The notes under the pieces are model-generated. The model had not been told where the DNA came from and made no database searches. It saw only the letters and a list, made by a program, of their open reading frames with translations. From contig NMRB01000103.1 in the NCBI GenBank assembly GCA_002633025.1, forward strand, positions 275,010-339,009: a stretch of 64,000 nucleotides of DNA. The letters are read 5' to 3'. This stretch comes from Notospermus geniculatus (Eukaryota > Nemertea > Pilidiophora > Heteronemertea > Lineidae). A program made the translations under genes and the position numbers. Positions 10,556 through 20,761 of this stretch are shown one piece after another (position 1 is the stretch's first letter; each line of letters opens with the position of its first letter).

Positions 10556-11477
10556 GTTGGGGAGCCAGATGACGTTTATTTACACTACTGAATACAAAAG
10601 GTTTTGGTGCCTAATCCTCTTCGGATTATCATGCTGATGCATGAAAGGGGCGTCTTAAGTTGCACAATCCTGGGGTTTGGTCCCTAGAGACCCCTAAAGT
10701 TAGGGTACTGGAAATAAAGAAGGGGTCAAAAATATGATATCATTAGATCATATCAATATTGGTGTCAAAATGTAGGTCTGTGAGTGTACGTCAAGGAAAT
10801 ATGCATCCCAAAGCCAGATCAGGTCCTTGTTCCCCTACAAAAAGGGTTAAAAAATGAAAAATCCCAACTTTGACCCCTTGCCATTGGCTTCAGAAGCAAC
10901 TTCAGTTGATAAAAGTTGATTAGTTCCACTCGCCTACATGTATGTAGTACCTACATTTTGATACCCATCTTGACACCGTGATCTATTCGGGTATACTCAG
11001 ACTTGCAATTTCGACCCTTTTTGACCTGTTTTGACCCTTAAGGACCTTCGGCCAAAGAAACCATGTCAAGATGGGTATTAAAATGGAGGTATTACTTATC
11101 TGAGTGGAACTAATCAACTTTTATCGACTGAAATTGCCCGTGAAGCAAATGGCAAGGGGTCAAAATCGGGATTTTCCATTTTTTAGCCCCTTTTGTAGGG
11201 GAACAAGGACCTGATCTGGCTTTGGGATGCATATTTCCTTGAAGTACACTCACAGACCTACATTTTGACACCAATATTGATATGATCTGATGATATCATA
11301 TTTTTGACCCCTTCTTTATTTCCAGTACCCTAAATTTAGGGGTCTCTAGGGACCAAACGCCAGGATTGTGCAACTTAAGACGCCCCTTTCATGCATCAGC
11401 ATGATAATCCGAAGAGGATTAGGCACCAAAACCGTTTGTACTCAATAGTGTAAATAAATGTCATCTGGCTCCCCAAC
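10556..11477. mobile_element. 922-bp fold-back transposon with TA duplication
   Basis: Two arms of about 430 bp are near-perfect reverse complements, from GTTGGGGAGCCAGATGAC at the left to GTCATCTGGCTCCCCAAC at the right, with a short spacer near 10990-11040. TA lies on both sides (10554-10555 and 11478-11479), the target-site pattern of Tc1/mariner-like transposition. There is no ORF inside. It interrupts the MULE gene just before its first catalytic aspartate (DPTF). Confidence 0.9.
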
Positions 11478-11479
11478 TA

Positions 11480-12404
11480 ATGCTTAGTGGATATTTACCT
11501 TCTTCACTGGTTCAGAAGCGATGGAGAACAGTCTTCATCTGCTCCGAGCCGAGTACCCAGATGTCATGCTCTGTATCTGTATAGTGATCTAGAGTCAAGT
11601 TTTCTTCCTTACTTGCCAAATAGTAAGAAAGGTCTGAATTTTCATTCCCACTTTAAGTACCTTGGATGGACATTTTACCTGGTATACCTGCTGTCGGGAT
11701 CTTGGCAATTGAGACAGGTTCTGAACTCCCATTATACCACCTCCCAAAGCAGATAATTCACTGTAAACCACTGCTGAATTCAAGCCATCATCTACCTTAT
11801 CTTTGATATCATTGATAGTGGATTTCTGCATTGGATAAAATGGAACCCGTCCATGTTTGCGGTTACCATGCGGTGAAACATCAAACTCAACTTCTGAGGA
11901 AGCAATGTCTTTTGCAATATGATATTGCAACAAACAGGTGCTCCTCATGATGTTTCCCTCTCTGTCAAACAACATAAATATTGACCTACACAGCCCTGCA
12001 TGTTTTTTTTGAATGAGTGGATAAATGGTAGTTGGAATCTGATAACAATTCAATTTTTTCCGCTGAATAACAACAGTCTTGTTGTCGGCTGTATCAACAG
12101 TCCACGTACCAACTCGCAATGGTTTCGAATATACACCGTTCATATCCGCTTTGGTGTCATCCGGTGAGTTAAAACAGCTGGTATCAACAAGGAAAGCTCT
12201 TATTTGTATTTACACGCATTGGAACTGTTGTACATCTTCGGCTGTCCTCGCCGTGCAGAATGATTTGGACTGCTTCAGCTGGTAGATATCTCTCAAATTT
12301 TCCTGATTCGTAGACAGGCAGCTTCCTGTCTCCTTGTAGCCATGTTGTTTCTGAAAGAACGTCAGTGTTCCTGGAGCCATTCTGAAAGGATAACAGCAAC
12401 ACAC
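11480..12404 (-). pseudogene. MULE transposase, N-terminal part
   Basis: The minus-strand ORF 12143-11595 (182 residues) contains the GGGIMGVQNLSQLPRSRQQVY segment (shown elsewhere in animal MULE proteins as GGI…LPRNRxQVY). It is preceded in frame by AFLVDTSCFNSPDDTKAD (to about 12200). A further upstream frame (12402-12184) reads TTWLQGDRKLPVYESGKFER, also plausible for this family. Downstream (11640-11480) LGSEQMKTVLHRF leads to the fold-back insertion, after which YIDPTF resumes at 10555. At least two frame changes occur. The N-terminal domain probably binds DNA. Confidence 0.6.
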
Positions 12405-13411
12405 GACTTATTTGAAGTCTCTTCTTGGGGAATCTTATGGATTAATCAGTTTCATGCACCAAGCTTTTTTATATATTGGTAGTCTGATGCTCCCGATATC
12501 TGTGCCTGCCTAGGGGTTATCTCATTAAGTTTCTGGACGTCTGTAAATGGCAATTTTTGGGGGCTTGGCATCTCACTGGAAGACACAATATGTTTGTATT
12601 GCAGCTGGTTGAATACAAGTCATACCATGAAGGTAGACGAAAATTCAATTTTATTCTATGGAATTTTATCATCATAAGCACGGATGGGCACCAGGAGTTT
12701 GGTTCCATTGCCTACTACCAAGAATATATAAGTACCAAGAATGTACAACTTAATGCCCAACCTTTTGATTGATTACTAAGTTACTTTTTCTGATAATAGA
12801 GGGCGTACGGTAATTATAGGCCTTCTAATGAAATAACCACTGTTTAGATTTAACAGTTGTTGACTGAATTGTATTATTTAGAATATCATCAATATTCTTA
12901 TGTAAAGTTTCAGGCATATTGCTGGCATACAAAAAAAAAATTGATTTTGGTGAAACCATCGATTTGTTGAATAGGTCAGAGTGCCCGACCCTGAGATCAA
13001 GTACAATATCAATTTGTCGAAAATACGGTCCATTCAAAAATGCTCTGTAGCTCGGTTATTTCTGAGTGTATAACTATGGGAGAGGTGTCATTTTGTTCAT
13101 AAAGATCTTCTCAACACAAAAATCCTGCACAAATTAAGATTCCTTCAATTACAAGATCACCAGAGGCAACTTAGTAAACTCACTTTTTGGCACATATTCG
13201 GAGTTGTATATTCTTGGTACTTATTCTTGCTACTACCTGTAGTATTTTTAGCATTTACTAAATAGATCAACAAGAAGTCAAAAAGTCTAGGTCGAAGGAT
13301 TACAAAACGTGCCACTATTGTTGACACAAGACAGGCACCGGACATGATCAGTATGACACAAGCTGACTGAAGGCTGCCAAAAATGATCTGTCAAAAATGA
13401 AGAGGCTATTT
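12405..13411. other. Gene-poor spacer
   Basis: Only short, unrecognised ORFs on both strands, AT-rich tracts and a poly-A run near 12930. I see no convincing gene, inverted repeat or tandem array here. Confidence 0.5.
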
Positions 13412-13530
13412 GTATTTTGCGGAACGGAACAGAACAATATTTTATACTTAGTTGTACTTGTGTTCCGTCCCGTTCCACAAAATTCAGATATGGTACCCAA
13501 ATCCGTATTTTGCGGAATGGAACGGAACAA
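13412..13530. repeat. Three copies of a 20-bp motif, one inverted
   Basis: TTTTGCGGAACGGAACAGAA (13415), its inverse GTTCCGTCCCGTTCCACAAA (about 13461) and TTTTGCGGAATGGAACGGAA (about 13507) lie within 120 bases. The direct-inverted-direct layout suggests remnants of a small TIR element or a subterminal repeat. Confidence 0.6.
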
Positions 13531-14140
13531 GATTTTTTCTTTGACTTGTAATGAATTATGTGAGTGACACAAGTGTATTTTTCAAAATTCACTGAACGAA
13601 AAAGGCCCGCAGAAGGAAATATAGCAGCATCAGAACCACCCCAAACCTCAGTTCGAGAACGTGCAAACCCTCTCTTACACTTGTTCCTCCGCTTCTTTCC
13701 GAAAATATTCTTCGTTTTCCACTTGTACACCCCTTTCCGATCGATTTTCGGAGCCATATTCCGTTGAAAATGATGATTTTGCATGAAAAACTGCCCAAAG
13801 TCCTGCGAAATGACATACCAAATACACGTGACGGCAGTACGATCTGGGCCTGCGCCAGCGTCTCCCTTTACATGAGCAGCCAATCAGTGCCGCATTCACT
13901 TCGGAAGAATCACGGACTGCACGCATGGTTTTTGCGAAAAAAATGGATTTTACCACCTGGTAGAGAATAGTGTAAACTATTTTGTGGTACTCACAGGTCA
14001 GTATTGGCGACAATGGCGTTTATCGGTTTTTGCGCCTGAACTCTTCACATGTAACCGGTTGCCCCAGTACTGCTGAATAAGTCCCTTGGGTAAACCTTCT
14101 CAAAAGCGACAAAGCCTCTTGGGTCACCCTTTTCATCTTT

Positions 14141-14943
14141 TTACCTACCGGTAGCTTTCTTGACTGCCAATACAATATTGGCAGCCACACAGTCATTGCC
14201 ATAGAGTTTCCCTTTCAGTCCTTCGCCATTTTTCAGTGTTGACCGACATGAAGTTGCTATTGCGTCGAGCGGGTGGAGGTGGCAATCCAGTTCATTGAAC
14301 ACCACACCCCAAGTTTCCTCCCAGCGTGATATTGCAGAATGGTTCACAGCAACACGATCTGCTGCGTTTTTTATGTTCGAGACTATTTGTCGTCGAGAAC
14401 TTTCAAAATCGCACTCCTCAAATGCTGCATACACATCAGCCACTTGTTCTTGATTCTTCGTTCCCGTGATGTTTGCTGTGCGATGAACAAGGTGCACATG
14501 TAAATATTCTCTCCATCGTGCAAGTTGTCATTCTGGCTCTTTAAATTCATCTGGCACTGCAAACAACTGTGATCTGTTCTGATGGTAAATTTCTTTCGTA
14601 GAGAGAGTGTCTGTATTTCTTCACGAAGGTCACTACCGACAAGTAGTTCACGTCTGTGACAAAATAGTGACCTTCCTCTTAGTTCATGTTTTGGGTATGA
14701 TGAAAGGAACCACACAGACTCTAATTAGGCGGGTTTAAGGATTTATTGAATGAACTAATCCAGCCTCGAAGCTTGATGTGTGGAAGCCATTTCAGTCACA
14801 GCCCACATTCCTTTCAGTTGGCCATTCGAATGTTTCTTTGTTCTACTTGAATGATTAACATTAAAATCAAAAACGAAGCAAGTACATAATCCATCACGAA
14901 TTGTAAAAAAGTCATCTGCTCCAAGTTTACCATTCCTTAACAA
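14141..14943 (-). pseudogene. Multicopy invertebrate repeat protein, unnamed family
   Basis: Minus blocks 14943-14755, 14715-14500 and 14497-14141 read as one decayed protein. The last holds HRTANITGTKNQEQVADVYA, ISRWEETWGVVFNELD and HLHPLDAIATSCRSTLK, then GKLYGNDCVAANIVL. I recall these segments as part of proteins present in many copies in marine invertebrate genomes. No function is known to me. Frameshifts separate the blocks, and the upstream cysteine pairs (CLQC, CTCF) may be a zinc site. It is probably TE-derived. Confidence 0.4.
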
Positions 14944-15390
14944 TTTGTAGCAACCACAGCAATTTTCTGAAAGGGCAAAAGAAGGTTATAAAGTCAACAG
15001 TCTTTTCGTAATTAAAACACACAGCTAATTAAAACACACAGCAATGGGAACATTAAGGGCAAATTGCCGTTGTGAATTTTTGGAACATGCCTAAGCCACT
15101 CGAGGTGCATGTCAATATGACATTCAATTCAGGCCTAGGCCTATACAGGTGTAATGTGTGAGAATGCCCAACGTATGACAATGCCCGCTTTATTGTTCGG
15201 CGGACACTCAAATACAGAAAGACATGTTTATCATTGCTTCCCTCATTGTCACGTTGCCGCTTACTATTCCGTCAATCTTTTGTTTCGGGGCACTGGCAAA
15301 CGGGGGGCAGTGAAAAACATTACACTGGCTCAAGTAGAGTATAGGCCTAATAGCGGACCAAGCCATGGGAAGTGCACTGAGTGTGTACAT

Positions 15391-15666
15391 TTATGTACAC
15401 GGAATAATCGGCATTGTATGGAGATGTGTCACTTCACCCGGCCGAGGCCTACCCACCTGTTGTATTAAACGCCTCAGCAAGCTCCTGTAAAGCCATGCTC
15501 CTTTTGTTTCTGTCTTCATATCCTTCACATTTAGTATTGTAAACACATCCCATTGGTATTGTTCATATGTTTGGATCAGGTAAATAGTTTCCTGGTACGT
15601 CCACTTCTTAACCTCCCGCTTCTTGCTTGTTATTGACATTGTGCTGGACATGCTGGGGACTGCCAT
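15391..15666 (-). CDS. Myb/SANT-like DNA-binding domain protein (partial)
   Basis: The ORF starts MAVPSMSSTMSITSKKREVK and then KKWTYQETIYLIQTYEQYQW, with KGAWLYRSLLRRLIQQ. This is a trihelix/Myb-SANT pattern: tryptophan at the start of helix 1, E-T-x-x-L-I, and a later A-W. Such proteins are the DNA-binding partner of PIF/Harbinger nucleases. A basic N-terminus precedes the domain. The frame stops after about 90 residues, so either later exons are missed or the gene is truncated. A Harbinger nuclease lies 4 kb away on the same strand. Confidence 0.5.
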   Translation of the reverse strand: MAVPSMSSTMSITSKKREVKKWTYQETIYLIQTYEQYQWDVFTILNVKDMKTETKGAWLYRSLLRRLIQQVGRPRPGEVTHLHTMPIIPCT

Positions 15667-15707
15667 TTTGTTGCATTGTCATGTGACCCAAACTGTAATC
15701 TGATTGG

Positions 15708-16213
15708 TTAGAGCATCGAACAACCTTGAACATTTGTCCAAATTAATGTGCATGCTCGAACATCATCCAACATGTTCGCGCTTGTTCGCACTTGTTCGGA
15801 GATGTTCAAATTCCCATTTATTTTTCCGTGGAGAATAGCAATCGGTATCACTTCAGCTTTTGGCGGATTTAGTATATCATGAGCAGCTTGTTTTACTTCG
15901 TCTGTGATCTTCAATGCTATAAGTCTTATATACTTTCGTACTTTCATTTGTAATCAAGTGTGTAGCTTTTGCTGTGTAATTAGTGATGATGACAGTCTGC
16001 CCTGGTTTGAATACAGATACATTTGTAGCATGATACAGATAAATTTTGCAGGCTTGTGACTGATCCGCCACAACGGCATATATTGACCACTTTTCCGTTG
16101 TTATTTGTAAATGTCGTCTTTGGCCCAACTTCCACAGTTGTGAGTTTGAGTGGCACTCTAACATTTGCCTGTGAATTCTTCCATGTCTTAGCAATCGAGA
16201 ACTCTTTTGACAT
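15708..16213 (-). pseudogene. Second RPA-like OB-fold fragment
   Basis: Minus frames 16213-15980, 16194-15877 and 15947-15708 overlap and combine as MSKEFSIAKTWKNSQANVRV, TTVEVGPKTTFTNNNGK, VVADQSQACKIYLYHATNV, FKPGQTVIITNYTAKA and ILNPPKAEVIPIAIL. The pattern of a beta-rich segment with SQACKIYLY and GQTVIITN fits the first OB-fold of TE-encoded RPA-like proteins. Two frame changes show decay. It is not obviously the same copy or subfamily as the one at 3411-4300. Confidence 0.4.
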
Positions 16214-16269
16214 GTTTGATGGTTATCCTGGAAAGATAAAAGAGAAGGATCTTGGTAAATTAAATTGTT

Positions 16270-16920
16270 TCACTGCTTCACTGCTTCCACAATCGATTGT
16301 TTAGTTTCCCGATGAATGACAAATAACCCAACTAAGAAACAGCGAACACTTGTCCGTACACACAGGAAAAACAGGGAGAGGGAGTAGCGTGTGGTTCTGT
16401 ATGTAGCATCAAACAAATAAAATATTCCATACTTCGAGAGTAATCTCCGCTTGCCATTTTGCCTGATGACAACAGAAAGTCTTTTTTTCGCTTCTTCATC
16501 GTCGTACACACTGTGAGGCCGATACATGAATCTTGTATCAGCTTGCCCTTCCTTCCATTTTCAACCAGAATGGACAGGTTAATTTGGTCGTCCTTTGCAA
16601 AGCCATTGGCATTAGGGTTAAGGTTAGGGTTTGCCTTCTTCATTGCATTCCTAACATCTTGATCGAATGGATGATGGAACTGCCAGCTCTTTCAGTCTTT
16701 GTATTCCTTTTCAAAATTTTCCTCCACAAACGAGTCTGTTGGTTCCAGTTCCCGCCGATATCTATCATCATCTTTGTCAATCACCCAGAGAACCCAACAC
16801 GGAGCTTTGCTGTTTCAAATGCCTTTCTTTACCAAACTTCCGAACTCCAAACTCATCACACCGTACAAGCTTCGGTTCCATACAAACTCCACAATACTCC
16901 GCAATGAACTCAGGTGAAAT
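16270..16920 (-). pseudogene. Second MULE transposase fragment (DATYRT type)
   Basis: The minus ORF 16527-16270 reads YDDEEAKKRLSVVIRQNG, LLSKYGIFYLFDATYRTTRY and SLSLFFLCVRTSV. The element YLLDATYKTTRYALPLFFL is a well-marked first-strand/aspartate block of one animal MULE lineage. Upstream (16643-16530, other frame) SILVENGRKGKLIQDSC continues it, and HHPFDQDVRNAMKKANPNL precedes that. Only the first catalytic aspartate is retained. This lineage differs from the DPTF-type protein at 8294-12404. A short telomere-like GGGTTAAGGTTAGGG falls inside the coding strand at about 16615. Confidence 0.6.
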
Positions 16921-17453
16921 CTGTAATACAAATATGTAACATCTAAACTTTTACCTATAATGAAGGGCCTAATCCTGTTCTACAAATCAACATAAACTAA
17001 AATTAAAGACATGAAATTACGGGAAGCTGACACCCGACGTAAACAACGCTACGGCATCATCTGGTGCGCATGTCGCTGCATGCGTCAACAACAATGAACT
17101 CGGTCCCTAGCAACGAAAAACACATGCGGGAAACTATCCCGAACGTCACAGAGTCAATATGCCTATCGCCAACTTTCCGCACTCCAATGTTGGATATTTT
17201 CACAATGTGTTCTATGAACGTGGAATCTGGCTTTTCCCTTACCGGTATTTTTGCCACCTGAATATAGCGTATTCCTCATTCCAACCAGTGTAGTGGATTA
17301 AGCATTCCTTCTGACCATCAACTACCCTTTCTTGCACAACTTCTTTATCCCACAGTTTTGACTTTGGCCACTTGGTTGTGTAGTGATGTGCGCATGCTCA
17401 TTTATCGGCCTTGAACTCAACATACGTCATTGCCGCGAATATGAAGATTCGTA

Positions 17454-17926
17454 GGGCGTATTCGAATCCCTGCACTCGTGTTGATATCAACACGAGTGCA
17501 GGATTCGAACGCCGAGAACCGACACGAGAACAGCGTTCGCGAACGAAATTTCCACTCCCCACTTTTTCGGGGGTGAAAACGAGAACACCGAGAACAAAGA
17601 TGGCGGCCAATGTAATTGACGACGAAATGTCGCAAGTAAATTTCGATAAAACTTTGCGTCTTTCTTGAATATGGGACTTTCATGCCTGCAGTAATGCCAT
17701 TTGTAATGTGGGTAAATCCGTGGATGTTGTCACGATAGGAAAAATGACCTTTCCTGCAACACAAATCTGATTTTGCACAGGGACACAGCCCGCAGCATTA
17801 CATCCGCCATGTTCAGCAACCATGGCAACGACACCCTATACCTGGGGACACGCACTTCCCTGTTCGGTACCTCAACACGGGAACACTGCACCTGGGTCAC
17901 TCGAGAACAGGGATTCGAATACACCC
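17454..17926. mobile_element. 473-bp TIR element with internal perfect hairpin
   Basis: GGGCGTATTCGAATCCCTG at the left and CAGGGATTCGAATACACCC at the right are inverted repeats of 19 bases with one mismatch. Just inside the left end, bases 17463-17508 form a hairpin (TGCACTCGTGTTGATATCAA, palindromic about GATATC). The interior has no recognised gene. I cannot define a TSD. Matches to the tRNA B-box (ATTCGAATCCC) are in the TIR, but no tRNA can be folded. Confidence 0.65.
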
Positions 17927-18063
17927 ATGGCCGCAGGTATATTAAAAAAATGGCGGATAGTTCCTACTTCCACAGAAGGGAGAGTGTCCCGTAGCGGGCG
18001 ATTCAAATAGTTTTCATGGTCTTGGCCCATTTCTCACTGTGTGGTGTAAACGGCATTGAATGG

Positions 18064-18606
18064 TCATTTTGAGGCGGGCCTGGCCCGGGTCGAGCACGGC
18101 ACGTTCCATCCAGGCCAAAATTCTGCGTAGTGTAAAAGGGCTATTGAGTCCGCATTAATCCTATGCATGCCTCCCCGATACAGCATAGCACTGTGAATTA
18201 GTTTCAATACGCACTCAAACATGAATTTCGAAGTAAGACATGAGATATCCCTCATCCAAATAAGAAAGCTAGCGGCTGATGGAGACCGATTAGTGCTCAT
18301 GCAGTGGCGCACATACCGTAAGACGAGTTCACATGCAATTGACCCATGACAAATTTATCTCCCATGGTCTTTGGCACTCGCTTGCCGGTTTTTGGCACTC
18401 GCTGGCCGACTTAAATATTTATTTGCCTTCTCAGTTGTGGACCCATATATGCCCACATCTGACATAAAAATGTCCCACGTAAAGTCAAACAAAGCTTTCG
18501 AGATTTCTATGTGGCCACCTCCAGGTCGAAGCAAAATCCAGTCGAATTCATTGGTTTCTTGCATTATCTTTCCAACGATTGTGTACGGTTGTCCATCACA
18601 TACCAC
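18064..18606 (-). pseudogene. Multicopy repeat protein fragment (RPGGGHIE type)
   Basis: Minus block 18606-18355 reads FDWILLRPGGGHIEISKALF and FTWDIFMSDVGIYGSTTEKA. Block 18312-18064 reads LTSKFMFECVLKLIHSAMLY and RGGMHRINADSIALLHYAEF. These match in order a family of long proteins repeated in marine invertebrate genomes, with a signature like FDWVIPRPGPGHIEMN followed by an R-x-G-x-R-x-N segment. Function is unknown to me. A TE-encoded protein seems likely from copy number. The two blocks are out of frame with each other. Confidence 0.4.
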
Positions 18607-18951
18607 ATCTAACCACTTCCGCGTGGTATCGGACGGATGTTATTCGTCATCGTCATCCAGGATGCCTTTGCTTTACCAAGGTGGAAGATTCTATTCCTCC
18701 CCAAGATTGGAGGTGCGCAATCCTGCCGTTTGATTCAGCTGAGAGCTGTAGCCTACATTAGTAGTGGTATCCCCAGGCTTTTTGACTGGCAGTAGATTTG
18801 ATTATTGTGAACAATCTTTCCACAATTTGAATTTACTGCTCTGCAGACCTGACATATTTTGCCCTTCACCATCCTTTTCAGAACCTCCACTTGGTCATCT
18901 ATACCATCGCTAACCGCACCCGACCAGGTAACACACTGTTCTGCGTACACC

Positions 18952-19093
18952 AGGGACCTTATTCACGAAGCTCTCTAACCTACGGGACTGTGTAAACTAT
19001 TGTGCATTTCCGGATAACCTATTGTTCATTGTCAGCCTGACAAAAGGATTTGCGTGTCCTTAAAATTACGGGAGCTTTGTGAATAAGGTCCTT
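18952..19093. mobile_element. 142-bp MITE, AGGGACCTTATTCACGAAGC termini
   Basis: The left end AGGGACCTTATTCACGAAGC and the right end GCTTTGTGAATAAGGTCCTT are inverted repeats with two mismatches. The interior is non-coding. The terminus resembles that of the hairpin at 6309-6438 (AGGGATCGTATTCATAAAGC), suggesting one superfamily of short elements. The TSD is unclear. Confidence 0.75.
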
Positions 19094-19174
19094 GGTCTAT
19101 CTTCTGCCCTAAAAACATTGAACGTGGGCCTCAAACAGCTCATCACAATGCTTGCCATGGCGCCTGATCTTATT

Positions 19175-19396
19175 TCAAATCTTTGGAAACTTTCGTCCCA
19201 CCTTGTCCAGGTAGGATTTCGCTAAGATACGTAGGTCCATTGTGTCAAATGGGAAGCCCCAGTCCGCAACTTTAATCAGATGTTCAACAAGTATTTTCTC
19301 TTCCGTTTCGGAGAATGCTTGTGCGGATCCTGGTTTACCGCAGTGTTTTTTGTGCATTCTATTGTTCTGTGTCCCAAGTGGAATTTTAACGTCCAT
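19175..19396 (-). pseudogene. Pogo/Jerky-type transposase DNA-binding fragment (CENP-B HTH)
   Basis: The 73-residue block reads MDVKIPLGTQNNRMHKKHCG and then SETEEKILVEHLIKVADWGF and MDLRILAKSYLDKVGRK. This corresponds to the linker and second helix-turn-helix (CENP-B/Tc5 type) of pogo-like transposases: E-E-x-x-L-V/x-x-x-D-W-G-x-P, then L-x-L/x-x-x-Y-L. The catalytic DDE domain was not found downstream, so it is a fragment. Confidence 0.6.
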
Positions 19397-19554
19397 ACTG
19401 CAGTCATATCCATTAAAAAAACGAATACATGTATACCTACTGCTATCTACTTGGAGTATTAGTATTTTGCAGATGGCAGCACATATTCAGGAATTTATAT
19501 CCATTAATTAAGTTCTGCCAGTACCATAAGAAATGTGAGTCTATCCTGAACTGT

Positions 19555-19705
19555 GTAATGCATGTTGTACACGATGAAATTTTTCATCCAATTTTTGGGA
19601 AATTCAGATTCCGGGACTACTTGAGCTCCACTGTATAAACCGCATGTAGGCCTTCATTGAACATATTCAGAAAATTGGATGAAAAATTTGATCGTGTACA
19701 GCGGG
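19555..19705. repeat. Inverted-repeat element; its right arm recurs at 26461-26525
   Basis: GTACACGATGAAATTTTTCATCC (from 19567) and GGATGAAAAATTTGATCGTG (ending near 19697) are inverted arms. The right arm with its flank (TGAACATATTCAGAAAATTGG … TACAGCGGGCA) recurs at 26468-26520 directly before the 155-bp satellite. A dispersed small element is the simplest explanation. Confidence 0.6.
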
Positions 19706-19797
19706 CACAAGCTCACAGCATATGCTCCACTTCATCTGCAGCCACCAAGTAGCAGTAGCTACGGCCTGAAGAAACGCTTTCAAATTTTTCCTGTAGT

Positions 19798-20590
19798 CTA
19801 CAAATGCCCAATATTTAAGAATTTTTCCAAAAATGCCCATTCCACTGCAGTTCGAACTTCAGACATAGTAGAATTGAAGTCCTGTTGTGGAGGAGTCAGT
19901 CTGGCTGCTCCTTGCCTGCATGGAGAAATCAGCCAAGGACGAATTGGGTATGCTGGGTCTCCGTATATGCAGAAATCTTCGGCATTTTCCGCTCGATGCC
20001 TTTCGTCCAACTGGTCTTGAAGGCCATATTCCCTCAAAATTCCGGAATCATGCCGTCGTCAGTCAACTGGCCCCCACTGGTTTGCTATCAGACCAATTGG
20101 CAGCGTCAAGAATTGTAACTTGATTGAATGGATCCGTTTGTGGCCACTGCTCTTTGAAAGCGAACTAGGCGGCATATTGGCCTTACAGTTTTCAAGTGGG
20201 GCACCGCGCTCATGGATAGCATCTGGGTATGCCTTGAGGTGGTCTCCAACCATCCAGTGTTGGTCAAGCTGAGTCAAAGGATGACCGAGCTTGTGATGTA
20301 GAAAGTCTACCGTCTGGTTGATAGCAAACGGCAGGACGGACTTTGGCCTACTAAACATATGTCCTTAGTCTCTGAGACGGTTGGGATACACAAATCGTCT
20401 ACGAGTCATGCAAGGGCTTCCTCCGTATTTACGACAAACCTATTTCTCCGGAAAATCACTGGCGGGATTCCAAGGGCCGTGATCAATACTCTAATTTCAC
20501 CTTTTCCGAATCGAAATTTGTCCAAGCACTGTGCCTCGCTCACTGAATCAAGATCGAATCTTGCCCAGTTTACGTCAAAGGTTTAAGTTT
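19798..20590 (-). pseudogene. PIF/Harbinger nuclease (DDE superfamily 4), inactivated
   Basis: Reading minus from 20590: FDVNWARFDLDSVSEAQCLD, LDKFRFGKGEIRVLITALG, a one-base slip near 20405, then TRRRFVYPNRLRD. The ORF 20358-20062 follows with LDQHWMVGDHLKAYPDAIHE, RGAPLENC, SSGHKRIHSIKLQFLTLPIG and GLIANQWGPVD. After a TGA at 20059-20061 (glycine expected) it continues RRHDSGILREYGLQDQLDE, YGDPAYPIRPWLISP and VRTAVEWAFLEKF. These are the blocks of HARBI1-like nucleases. The segment that should carry the first catalytic aspartate (FIDGT, between ENC and GHKRIH) is missing, while HDS, YGDPAYP and the VEW glutamate remain. It would cut at TWA targets together with a Myb/SANT partner. Confidence 0.85.
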
Positions 20591-20761
20591 CGTCATCGTA
20601 TTCTCCTTTGCGTTTCTCTCCCAATAATTCATCACCATCGTATTCGATTGCCAAATCCGTGGCGAATGGCGACGCGCGTAACCACTTGTGCCATGGCAGT
20701 GCCGGTTGATCTTACATTTCACTTTCTATTATCTCGTCTAGAGTGACTGGCCACTCTAGAA

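Noticed and set aside
13287-14013. Overlapping minus ORFs of 75-198 residues
   Set aside because: They cross the direct-inverted repeats at 13412-13530 and share no motif; probably chance.
16605-16635. Telomeric repeat (TTAGGGTTAAGGTTAGGG)
   Set aside because: Only about three imperfect units, on the coding strand of a MULE fragment; not a telomere or clear interstitial array.
17457-17925. tRNA B-box-like words (ATTCGAATCCC) as possible tRNA genes
   Set aside because: They sit in inverted terminal repeats, lack an A-box at the right distance and no cloverleaf can be drawn.
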